Shown here: in pieces, positions 48,001-59,311 of the stretch
Layout of the letters: each line of letters opens with the position of its first letter
Numbering within the stretch: position 1 is the first letter of the stretch
The notes under the pieces: model-generated
The model's input: only the letters and a program-made list of their open reading frames with translations
Told to the model about the DNA's origin: nothing
Database searches by the model: none
NCBI GenBank assembly: GCA_006176705.1
Contig: QRFJ01001924.1
Coordinates: 1 to 64,000, forward strand
Length of the DNA stretch: 64,000 nucleotides
Direction of reading: 5' to 3'
Source: Cocos nucifera
Taxonomy: Eukaryota; Streptophyta; Magnoliopsida; Arecales; Arecaceae
Translations under genes and position numbers: made by a program

Positions 48001-49363
48001 CTGATTATCCAACAAAAGATATAAATTAAATTAAATTTAATTTATTTTTATTTTATTTTATTAGATCTATAAAATTAGATCTGAAATATCTCAGATCTGA
48101 TCTAGATACATGAGAAAAATTTTTGAAATATCTCTCTTAATCCGATCAAATCTGAACGAATCTGACATGGAAAATCAGGATTTCTCCTTCAACCTAGACT
48201 CTCCATTGGTCCAAAGGGTATAAAAAAAGTAGAGAGAAAAAGAGTGAAGAAAAATGAAAAAGTAAAAAGAGATTTTTTTCCTCCTGCTCTCATTTTCTTC
48301 TTTCTCCTCTCCCTCTCTCATTTTCTTCTTCCTCTTCATGGAGAAAATAGGGTAAGGGGGGTGATCCCTAGGCCAGCCACCCCCCATGGTGGCAAGCCTC
48401 AATAGTGACCCACAACAATAGCAATAGCCCTCAACAATGCAATCCACGATCAGTGGCTGATGGTGTGGAAGGAAAAGAAAAGAAAAATAAGAAAGGCCTT
48501 GTCTCATAAAATTCAGTAGCTCACCAAATTAAATTTGGTGGTAGTGATGGCCCAAGAACCAAAAAAAGAAGAGAAGATGGTTCAACAATCTTATCTCACC
48601 ATCAATAAGCTGTTTATGGCTAAACAGCGATGAAGCCCTCTATGAAAAACTCGATTCTCGGTCCTAATCAAGGACTTCCCACCAATAGTTGATTGAGAAT
48701 TAGAGTGGGATGCCTAAGGAGGAAGAGGAAGGTTCTTTTATAGATTGAATCTAGGTATTATTAAAGTCCAACATGCCTCAAATTTTCTTTCCTTGCCGAA
48801 CTTGAAAGGAGGCCAACTCCAATCAGAAGTTCTCTTCTACCTCACATGCCCAACACATGAGGTTCATAAATTTATTTCTTTTAATTTTTGCACCCTTGCT
48901 CTGAGATTCATGCCAAGAAGGGGCTTTTGCGATCTCTTGGATAGGATCATTATACACTTTCTTCTAAAAAAAATTTCATCCTCAAAATTAATATATCTAA
49001 TGCTTTTTGACTTTAAAGATACTAATCCTTATTTTATTCTCCTAAATTACCTTCTTCACTAAGAAAAGAAATTCAAATTTTCTATCATAACATCCTTTGA
49101 ATTAAAGCTAATGACTAAATTCAAAAATAATTTTAAAATCACCACAATTTCACTACCTCTTTAATTTAAGCCTACCAAATTTCTCATGGTTTGCAAAATA
49201 AATTTGAATCAATAAAATCATAAATTATTAAACCCTTAAATTATAACTTGAGATACAAATAGTCCATCAAAAACCAAACCCTATAAATTACCTCTAATAC
49301 AACCCCTAGTGTTCATAAACCTAAGTTTTGATATCTTTATTGGCGCCTGTATCATTGTTATAT
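45014..49363. other. AT-rich DNA between the duplicated blocks, probable copia LTR remnants
   Basis: No coding domain was recognised. Some stretches (CTTGAGTAGTCATAAGAAAG at 46290 and the run to about 46640; 47880-48060) have the look of long plant copia LTRs, but no ends, primer site or target duplication were found. 45014-45600 is AT-rich with an ATTCATTCATTC run. 48170-48510 is a purine-rich low-complexity block. The open frames here have no recognisable features. Confidence 0.35.
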
Positions 49364-50014
49364 AATGAGCAAAGCCGAAGACCTCGTTTGTTTTAGACGA
49401 GATGGAGGGAGAGGCACTGACAATGGCCCTTATGTGCCCCCATGGTCCATTAGGAACAGAAGGAGAAAATCATTCTAACATGAGCAAAGTTGAAAGCCTC
49501 ATTTCATTTTAGATGAGGTGAGAGGAGAGGCCCCTGACAACAATCCTAAATATGCCCCTTACAGCCTGTTAGGAATAGGAGGAGAACCTTTGTCCTAGCA
49601 TGAGCAAAGGTCAAAATCCTGTAGACCAAAGATGTAGGAGAAGAAAGAAGCTCGGTGGAGAATCCTTACATATGTGCTTTTTCACGACAATCTGACTATA
49701 TCAAATGCGAAAGACAGAACCTTATTCTGATTTGTAAGAGAGATTCTAGTTCGACGTCTACAATAAGCTTGACGTCTACAACGAGCTCAGCATCCGCAAC
49801 AAGTAGCAAGCACGAAAACCCGAGACCAGAATTCTCCTTCGAGCTTTAATTTCAACGTCAACCTCGGTTGGAGATAAGATCTCCTCCGAGCTTCAACTAC
49901 AATATTAGTAGGAGATAAGATCTCCTTCAACCTCAGTTGCAGATAAGATCTCTTTCAAGCTTCAACTTCAACTTCAATCTCGACTGGAGATAAGATCTCC
50001 CCCAAGCTTCAATC

Positions 50015-50283
50015 CGAAAGGGGTTTAGCTGCTGGAGGAGTCCAGTAGGAATTCGACTGTTGAAGGAGTCCGAAAGAAGTTCGATTGCTAAAGGAATCCG
50101 AAAAGGATTGGATCGCTGGAGGAGTTTGGAAGAAGTTTGGCTGCTGAAGGGATCTAGAAGGAGTTCGGCCGCTGGACGGGTCTCAAGAGGAAGAATTTTC
50201 GATCGAAGCTCTTCTATGGTTATCAGTTATATTAGGCTAAGCATCAGACTGAACTTTGACGGAAGTGGAGTTTATCCCCAATA
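50015..50283 (-). mobile_element. 5' end of gypsy LTR, inverted (copy 2)
   Basis: Same chimeric junction and RING-exon insertion as at 37676-37943. Confidence 0.85.
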
Positions 50284-51560
50284 TAGGACTTCTCAAGGCA
50301 GATAGCACATGGTTCTTCAACATTATCAGTCTACTTAAAAAATGAAAAGAAAAGAACCCGACGGTGATCTGATTGAGCTCGCCGTGGAGGATGGAGGCAT
50401 TGCCGTGAATGTAGAGGAGGACCAGGCAGTATGGAGGACCTTGGAGTACAACCCGACGACGATCTTGCTGAGCTCGCCATGGAGGATGGGGGCACCATCG
50501 CAGATGGTGACCTCACCGGTAAGGACAACATTAGGGCCCTCACCGGCAAGGACAACATTGGGGGCGACATAGGCATCGATGGCAATCTTAGGCACCTACG
50601 GCCCTAGGGGGAAGCCAACGGAGGCTTCTTGGCCCTTAGATGGATCATGACAATGGCATCCCGGTGATGCTCATCAACATTTGGGGAGAGGACGGCAGCG
50701 ATCATTGATGGATTTGGGGGGAATCCTCCAGAATGCGATGGAGAGGCAAGGAGAAGGTTGTGAAAAAAAAAAGGGCCTACGGCCGAAGAAGAGGAAGGGT
50801 CTGGCAAAAAAAAATCCCGTATGTGAAGGGAAAGTGAGGAGCGCGATACTTTTTCAGCAGTTTGTTTTGATCATTTATTAAATTAAAATTTTTTAATAAT
50901 AAAATATAATTATTGATTTTTTTAATAATTTAATTAAATTTTGAAAAATATAGGACTTCTCTTAACGATTGATTATCAAAAAAAATTATCCAATGTCATT
51001 TTTATAACTACAAATAATTTTCAGATCTTGACAATCAAATAATTTTATAAAAATATATATATTTTTTAAATAGCTTTTGAACTAAAAATATAATTTTTAT
51101 CAAAAATTATTTTTCAGTTAAAAGCTATAGCATTTCCAAACAGACCCAAAGAGCCAGACACAGGTTACATCTTACGTATGGAAGAACGATTCCACTTTCT
51201 TCACTTAAATCCATCATTGGATCACTCACCACATAAATCTATAAGCATTTCGTACTCTACCATTCATCCTAAACTTTCACAATAAAGCCAGTAGTTTATG
51301 CTGACTTTATATGAAATAGTGCTGCTAAATCCCCTTTTTCTTTTAGTGTGGAGAGCGGAGCTTTTGGATCAGATGGCATGGAGGGAGGTTGCGGTAGTAA
51401 GACTAGTACTTTTTTTTTGGGGGCGCTCTTTTCTTGGCGTCAGTCATTTTTTGTCAATACTTAGTATATTTTTTTAGTAGATTTGAGTTACCATGTTTAT
51501 TCATTAGTAGATTTGATTTACTCATATGTAATTATTGAAACGTACGTTTGACAAACCGTA
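50284..51560. repeat. Segment S, copy 3
   Basis: Contains the 5' half of the RING exon (50284-50330, minus strand), the gamma-carbonic-anhydrase pseudogene (50335-50830) with the same 36-bp duplication as copy 2, and AT-rich DNA. Confidence 0.85.
50335..50830 (-). pseudogene. Gamma-carbonic-anhydrase-like pseudogene (copy 3)
   Basis: PKIAIDAYVAPNVVLAGEG and a second PNVVLTGEV, then DGAPILHGELSKIVVGLY. It differs from copy 2 by a few substitutions and short indels. Confidence 0.7.
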
Positions 51561-52188
51561 AAGAAGGAGCTAGTATTCATGATTCACGGCTCAGCATAGA
51601 TAACCAAAAAGCCCTGTTTTGGCAGTTTGGGATGGGCTTCATGGAGGCGGTAAACACAAGTTGTAGCATAAGCAGCAACAATTACTACAATTTCCATCTA
51701 TAACGTCACGGTACTTGAAAGCAGGCAATGTATGTTCTCTTAGTTCTGGTTTTGTGATGTTTAAGCAGATGGCCCAAATCCCTTGGACTCAGATAAGAAG
51801 TGTGCTTCTACTTGGATACTGAAATCCAACTTGAACTTTAATCATTCACGTAAACTGGATTAACTCTAAATTTTGCTACTTCCCTCGTGGACTCTCATCT
51901 CCCTATCCTGGTCGGAGTATATTTTCTCTTATATTCCAAGACGTCGGACTTCTAGTAGGATACGACTCCCAATTCGGTTAGAACACCATCGAAACGTACC
52001 ATAAATTCGCCTCTCTTCTCCTCACAACGAAAGCTCAAGCTCACGCTCATGGACAACCCGAACACTTATCCTATCAGCGGCCTCTCTTTCTCCTTTGAAA
52101 GATTGCACCTTGGCAACCAGAAGCATGGCCAGCACGTCGGGCCTCCTCCGATATCAAGTGCATGGAGTCACCCTCAGCTTCTACCATT
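51561..52188 (+). other. Host DNA with possible first exon (copy 2)
   Basis: Copy of 39230-39844. The open frame from 52049 (MDNPNTYPISGLSFSF...) continues to 52396 into antisense integrase DNA and ends there, giving a chimeric frame of 115 codons. Confidence 0.4.
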
Positions 52189-55100
52189 AGATTTTTTAAA
52201 TTTCATAGTCGAGGTAGGTCTGCCCCCCGAGCTCCTTCAAGTAGTACGTCTCGGGTCGAACGACTTTCGTAACCTCGTAGGATCCTTCCTCAATTTGGGG
52301 CAAGCTTTCCCTAGCTCTGAGGTTGAGAGATGGCGGCTCGTCGAAGCATTAAGTCTTCCCACTCTGAATATTTTATCTCTGACTCTGGAGTTATAGTATC
52401 AGGCCATCCTTCGCCTGTAAGATGTCATCCAAACTTGGGCTTTCTATCTTTTTTCTTCTAGTAGGTCAAGGTTGGCTCTAAGGTCCTGCGGGTTATCCTG
52501 CTCGTTGAAAGCCACTATCTACATCGATGAAAGCTTAAGTTCGATCGGGATGACTGCCTCTATTTCTAAAGCTAAGACGAATGGTGTTTCTCCAGTCGGT
52601 AGTCTTTAGGATAGTACGGTATGCCCACAGAACATGATAAAGTTCATCCACCCAGGCCCCTCTTGCTCTTTCGAGTCTTATCTTGATGCCTTGTAATAAG
52701 ATTCGGTTGGTCACTTTAGCTTTTCCATTTGCCCATGGGTGAGCTACCAACGTGAAGTAATGGAAAGATATTTAGATCTTCGCAGAACTCAAGCGAACCT
52801 CATCCCAACGAACTGTTGCCCGTTATCTATTATGAGAGTTTAAGGAAAGAGCAAACCAGCAGATGATTGACTTTTCAGATGAAGTCCTGTACCTTAGCCT
52901 CAGTAACTTTTGCTAGTGGTTTGGCTTCAATCCATTTGGTGAAGTAGTCGATCGCAACCCAAGAGAAACTTTCATTGTCCAGATGCCATTACAAAAGGGC
53001 CAAGTATATCTATTTTCTACTGCGCAAATGGCCAAGGTACGCTTAGTGGAGTAAGCTCGGAGGCCGGCTGTCTTTCGTATGTTTGTATTTCTCTGACAGC
53101 AATCATATTTCTTGACATACTCTATAGAATCGTGGTACAAGATCGGCCAATAGTACCCTTGCCGAAGTAGTCTTTGTGATAGGGATCTGGCTCCTACATG
53201 ACTTCCATAAATTCTCTCGTGCACTTTTCATAATGCGAAGTCGGCCTCTAAAGGTCAGAGATATTTCAACAGTGGTAGTGAATACGATCTTTTATACAAC
53301 TTGCCATCATACAAAATGTATCGAAAGGCTTGATTCTTGAGTTTTTGAGCTTCTTTTGGATCATGAGGATCTTTAAGATAGACAACTAATGGGTCAATTC
53401 AGCTCGGCTTGAGCTCCATCTGCATAACAAGCTATGATTTCTCTGAGCTTGGGCATTTTAGGATTTCAAAAAATACTTCTTTGGATAGTTCTGCAGGGAG
53501 CTAAAGTGGCCAATTTAGAGAGAAGATTGGCTCTTGTATTTTCTACCCTCGAAATCTGTCGAATGCCAAAACTATCAAAGGCCAAAGTTAAATCCTTTAT
53601 TTTCTCAAGGTATTTCATCATAATTTCCTTCCGTGCTTCATAGTTGCCACTAACTTGATCGACCGCTAATTGGAAAAGTCACTGTAGACTTAAATTTCCG
53701 ATTTATTTTTAACTCTCTTGTAATTTTTAACCTGACGATCAGTGCTTCATATTTGGCCCCATTATTAGTTGCATAAAATTCAAAGCATAGCACGTATTCG
53801 ACGATGACTCCCGTCGGGGTTGACTAAGACCAACCCCGCATCTGCTCCAGCGGAGTTGGACGAACCATCCACATACAGGGCCCCAAAATCTTCAAAAAGG
53901 TTGGCACTCTCTTCGAAGAGGCTCGATTCCAACCATGAGATGTCAGTCTCATTCTGTTCAAGCTCAGCTTCATCTAAAATTATACATTCTACTACAAAAT
54001 TTGCCAATATCTAAGTTTTGATCGATGGTCGGAGTCAAAAATTGATGTCAAACTTAGTGAAGCCCGATTATCCATTTCACGATTCTTCCAAAAGCATCCG
54101 TTCGATGAAAGACTGCTTTTATTGATTGATCCATGAGAACCGTTATGGTGTGCCCCTAAAAGTAAAATCAGAGTCTTCTTGCAGTAATTAGAAGAGAGTA
54201 AGTCAATTTTTCTAATTTAAAGTATACATGATCTCTGCATCCCTTCAGGATCCGACTTATGTAGTAGACTGATCGCTGCATCTTTGCTTCCTTCTTGACC
54301 AGGACTGCTACCAAGGCTGTCGGGGAGACTGCTAGGTACAAGAATAATTCTTTTTCGGATTCAGGCTTTGCCAGCAGTGGGGATGACCTAAGGTAGTTTT
54401 TGAGCTTCTCAAATGTCCTGTTGACACTCCATCGTCTAGCAGAAGTTCTTTGGTTGCTTAAGAACTTGAAAGAAGGGCATGCATCGCTCGATCGATCTCA
54501 AGACGAAGTGATTTAGGGATGCCACTTTTTCAGTCAGGTGTTGAACTATTTTAATTATTTTTTAAGTAGTCATCTTCTGAATAGCTTAAATTTTTTTTAG
54601 ATTTATTTCGATCCCATGTCTTGACAACATAAATCTCAGAAACTTCTTCGAGGTCACATCAAAGGCATACTTGGTCAGATTTAGCTTCATATTGTGCTTT
54701 TTGAGTGCACTGAAGGTCTCTTCGAGGTTGGTGATGTGGTTTATTGAAGCTCGGCTTTTGACGAGCATGTCATCCACATACATCTTCATGTTGCGATTGA
54801 TCTGCTCCTTGAAGAATCTTGTTGATCAAGTGCTGGTGTGTTGCTCCTGCATTCTTAAGTCCAAAAGACATAACCCTATAATAGTAAAGTCTACGATCAG
54901 TAACAAAAGTAATTTTTTTCTCATCCTTCAGTGCCATCCCTATTTGGTTATAGCTGGAAAAGGCATCCATGAAGGAGAGGAGCTCATGGTCCGAGGTTGC
55001 ATCTACCAGTTGATCAATCCTGGATAGAGGGTAGCTGTCTTTTGGATAGATTTTGTTCAATTTTTTAAAGTCTATACACATCCTCCACTTGCCGTTGGCC

Positions 55101-57823
55101 TTCTTGATCAGAACCACGTTAGAGACCCAAGTTGGATAGCTGATTACTCGAATAAATTTGGCGTTGAGAAGCTTGTCGACTTCTTCTGCTATTGCCTTCT
55201 GTCTTTTTGATGCATGGCCTCGAACTCTTTTTTTCACTGATCGATGCTTGGGATCAATGGCCAGTCGATGTTCCATAACCTCGGCATCAATCCCAAGCAT
55301 ATCCATCGGAAATCCAGACGAAGATGTTGGCATTTCTTCATAAAAAGGTGATGAACTGCTCCCAAACTTCATCTTCCAAATTGGAGCCAATTTGTACCGT
55401 ATGCTCCACATTTTCATCATTTCAGGGAGGATGGTCATAAGATCTTCTATGGGCTCGTCCTATTCTTTGGCAAGGTCATCGTGGACGTCAAGCCCATCAA
55501 TCGGACAGGGGTCAAGTCGAGTGCCATTTTGTAAGGCGATAGAGTAGCAGTGCCGGGACTAATGCTTGATCGCCTTTGATTTCTCCTATTCCATTTGCTT
55601 GTTGAAAATTTTATTTTTAGGTAATAGATCGACACTATGGCTCGTAGTGCCTTCCAACCAGATCGGCTGAGGATTGCATTATAAGCAGAGGAAGCTTTTA
55701 CCACCAAAAAGTCGATCAATGCCTTGGCCTGCTTTGGATACTATCCTGCAAGTCACGACTAGAGTTATCATTCCCTCCACTGGCACAGCATCGCCAATGA
55801 AGCCGACCAATGGAGAGCTCATGGAATCCCAGGCGATTATCAGATATGGACATTTTAAAGAAAGCATCATAGTACGAAACGTCAGTGGGACTTCCATTAT
55901 CTACCAAAATATGGCATACATCATAATCAACAATGTTCAAAGAGATTACAATCACATCATTATGTGGAAACTAGACTCCTTGAGCATCCTCATCGGTGAA
56001 AGCGATGGGCTCTTCAGTTCTTCGCCTCTTCCCGAGTTCGGCTGACCCTGCTAGCCTTTCCTCGCCGAAGTCTCCTAGGAGATGGTGTTAATAATGCTTG
56101 ATTCGGAGATCGATCTTCTCGCTGCTCCTTGCCCCTTGGTGGTTCTGGCGGTGGGGGTACTCTTAGCCGATCCTCTAGTCCTTTCCGACCGACATCACAG
56201 GAACCGACCAAGCCTACCATGCCTAATAAGCTCCTCGATCTCATCTTAGAGCTAAATGCACTCTTCTGTATCATGATCGTGATCATGATGGTAGAGACAG
56301 AACTTGCTAGGATTGCATTTACCAGGATGAGTGCGTATCCTTTTCGATCTCGATGGTTGCTCCCTAATCTCTATCAGTACTTGGGTTTTTAGAGCATTGA
56401 GAGGGGCATAATTATGAAATTTTTTGAAGGGAGAGCTCCATCGCACTCTTCTATCTAATCTTCTTCACCTTTGGGCCCAGGAAGGGGTTCGGGCCCGCTT
56501 ATGCTTCGAAGGAGTTTGGAAGCATGGTCGAGCTCTGCTCGATTTCTCTTCAGTCGTGGGCACATTTGGTTTACCCGCCTGCCATTCCTAGGCGGCTTCA
56601 TTATCCCTAGCCTTAAAGGTCTCTTCAGCTTGGGCATAACCTACAGCTCGAGCCAGCATATCGGTAATGTCTCTAGGGTACTTTTTCTCTAGGAAGAATA
56701 GCAAATCATTCTTCAGAAGGCCATCCTTGAGTGCAGCCATTGCAACAGACTGATCCAGGTTTCAGACCTTCAATGCAATAGCATTAAATCAGATGACATA
56801 ACCCTAGATAGATTCTTCCTCCTTCTGCTTGATATTCATCAGAGAATCCGAACCTCGATGGAAACGTCAGTTGCTAACAAAATGAGCCACAAATTGATGG
56901 CTCATTTAATCAAAGAAAAAGATAGTACCCAGCTTAAGTGTTGAGTACCAATTCCTGACGGATCCCTTGAGGGTGGATGGAAAAGTTTGGCACAAAATAG
57001 CATCTGACACCCCGTGGAGCAGCATCATTATTCGAAAGGCCTTCAGATGGTCGATCGGATCAGTGGTCCTATCGTAACTCTCAAACTGCGAGAGCTTAAA
57101 GTTCAGTGGGATTGGTTCCTGCATAATCTTATTCAAAAGGCCTTCAGATGGTCGACCGAATCAGTGGTCCCATCATAACTCTCAAACTATGAGAGCTTAA
57201 AGTTCGGTGGGATTGGTTTCTGCATAATCTTTTGAGAAAAAAGAGGGTCAGTGCAAATATCATTACCGTGAGAAGAGAGAGCATGATGGAGTTCTTCGAT
57301 TCGTCGACTCATTTTTAGGAGCCTTTGATCTAGAAGATCTTCACGATCGTTGATCTCTAAGATTTTCTGATGGAACGGAGGCAAAGCTCCCCTTGAAGTC
57401 AAGTCATGGTCCGTGCAAGGGCTCTCCATCCTCTATTTTTCATTTTCGGAGGTCACCAACCGGCTAGCCCAAATCGACCATTTTTAGACTAGATCATGGG
57501 GCTCTGGAGAAGCTTGCTTCGATCGAATGGACGTCGGAGCCTATCGATGCATGGCCTGCACCGCCTCCATAAGATCGTGAATCTACTGGACCAGTAGGTT
57601 GAACTGCTCCACATCCACCATGGCTGTAGGTGAAGCTTGAGTTATCAAGCTGAAGCAGAAGTGGATAGATTTGGATGGGATTTGATTGTAGAAGCCATTA
57701 ACCATCAGGTCGAAGCTTTCCGTGGAGATATTTTTTTTGAGAAGAACTCTAAAGAGGAAGAAGAGAGATTACTGCTGAGCACTCGTTTAAGAATAAGAAA
57801 ACCTCAGGAAGTAGCACCAATCC
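52189..57823 (-). mobile_element. Tat-type gypsy internal region, minus strand (copy 2, complete gag-pol order)
   Basis: On the minus strand: primer site (57823-57802), gag N-terminus (57640-57430), gag domain with NFKLSQFESYD and NWYSTLK (57136-56906), knuckle-like CLYHHDHDHDTEEC (near 56260), protease LVDNGSPTDVSYYD (55955-55716), RT with WRMCIDFKKLNK and YVDD (54780-54769), RNase H, second RNase H LYVDGSSNSAGADAG (54007-53780), integrase zinc region (53224-52990) and core end (52750-52535). The longest open piece, 222 codons (55438-54770), spans protease-RT linker and RT. Frameshifts separate every domain. It joins host DNA at 52189 with no 3' LTR. Confidence 0.92.
57031..57232 (-). repeat. 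~100-bp tandem duplication inside gag
   Basis: Two adjacent units, each running from AAAGGCCTTCAGATGGTCGA to GCATAATCTT, cover the conserved FESYD...DHLKAF part of the gag domain. Gypsy element 1 and the expected gag have only one. Confidence 0.9.
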
Positions 57824-58724
57824 TATTGATGCAAAATCTGATTGCCATCGAAGAAGTGCTAGAGTCGGAGAAGATGAGGTCACCGTCGGTGACCTGCAAA
57901 ATAAGTCTCATCTGGAGCCCAGGGTGGTGGCTTCGGTAAGATCCTCCGACGGTCAAGTTAGCTTTTTCGGTCAACAGAAATGGAGTGCTCAGTCAATAAA
58001 AATTGTAGAGTTTTGGAAGAAAGAAGAGAGCCTCTAGAAAACAATCTGGAGGAACCCTTTTATAGATGGAGCCTATAACAAACTGATAGTGACACCCATA
58101 ACTATCGAATTATGGGCCGCTCGGGGCCACGTGGAGTTTGTTACAGAGGATAATGTTTATTATCGCAAGATGCCAGTCCATTTGAGATTTGATAGTCAAA
58201 GTTTGGAGGGATAGGCATCGATTGGTGATGATCTTTGAGCTATATCAATTCTAGAGAAGTTCAGACTCCTCTAAGGTAGTCCAAATGTGGGTCGATTCAT
58301 GCCGTGTACGGGATCGAACTCGTACAAAAACCTTCCTAGATGACTGTAAAAAGTTTGACCGCTAGAGGAGTCCGAAAGGGGTTCGGCCACTGAAGGAGTC
58401 GAAAGGAGTTTGGTTGCTGAAGGGGTCTGGAAGGGGTTTGACCGCTAGAGGAGTCTGAAAGAAGTTCGACTACTAAAGGAGTTCGAAAGAAGTTCGATTG
58501 CTGAAGGGATCCAAAAAGCGTTCGACCACTGGAGGAGTCCGAAAGGAGTTTGACTGCTAAAGAAGTTCGGAAGGAGTTCAGCTGCTGAAGGGGTCCGAAA
58601 GGAGTTCGATCGATGGAGGGATCCTAAGAGGAAGAATTTTCGATCGAAGCTCTTCTGTGATTATCAGTTACATTAGGCTAAGCATCAGACTGAACTTAGA
58701 TGGGAGCAGAGTTTATCCCCAACA
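57824..58724 (-). mobile_element. Gypsy LTR shared by two internal regions
   Basis: 901 bp from TGTTGGGGATAAAC (58724) to GCATCAATA (57824, decayed CACCAACA). Its 3' side has a primer site and gag; its 5' side has the purine tract AGAGTAGGAAGACTAT. It is thus the 5' LTR of one element and the 3' LTR of the next, as in tandem elements made by unequal recombination. Shorter than the 1.23-1.26 kb relatives, with fewer minisatellite units. Confidence 0.88.
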
Positions 58725-59024
58725 ATAGTCTTCCTACTCTTAAGTTCGATATTCGAAGGAAGAGAGGAAAAAGACGATGGCTGAAGTCTACTCCCAGGTT
58801 TCCGCACTTGTCAGGATGAGATGTTTTGATGACCAAAACTTTCTAAGTCTGAAATGAGTTCGAAAAAATGGCCCTTCGAATCTCCCACTAAAACTCTACC
58901 CCAGGTATGATGCCATAAAGATTTTGCCCATCGCCGCTCCTCTGTCATGATGAGTGGGACATGCAGCGCACACTGACCGACCGAAGTTGATCCGCAATCA
59001 TAACTGCTTTGGATTACCTCTAAC

Positions 59025-59032
59025 TATTTAAG
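59025..59032 (+). promoter_or_regulatory. Candidate TATA box of the antisense gene
   Basis: TATTTAAG lies about 280 bp upstream of the proposed ATG at 59312, within a C/T-rich leader. Position is plausible; there is no other support. Confidence 0.35.
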
Positions 59033-59311
59033 GCCTTCTCCTATTATTCAGAAGTCATTCCTGCCCGAGTCTTCTTCTTCCTTCGGCCCCCGTTCGCCTT
59101 CTTCCCGAGGGTTTCATCCTTCTCTCATCTTTTGAGCTCCAAACACCCTTTCAATTGATCCTCATCGCGTCCATCCTCCTTTCATTCTTCCTGGATAGTT
59201 TAGGTCAGTTTCCTAATCCTTCTCTTAGGATATTCAAGTTTATCACTTCTGGCTCCTTGCTTTTTTATTTTTTTTTTTGGGGTGGTCTTCTTGGGGTTTA
59301 TCTCGATCCGA

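Larger units (their letters stand above)
49364..56600. repeat. Long duplicated block, copy 2
   Basis: Counterpart of 37028-44249: 110-bp repeats (49364-49620), unique piece, GGAGATAAGATCTCC repeats (49860-50010), inverted LTR fragment, segment S, host DNA and minus-strand gypsy. The left edge at 49364 is an abrupt switch from AT-rich DNA to the inside of a 110-bp repeat unit. Confidence 0.93.

Noticed and set aside
48175..48507. 110-codon minus-strand frame with hydrophobic and Lys-rich parts
   Set aside because: It lies over a low-complexity purine/pyrimidine block, with no homologous domain and no conservation evidence.
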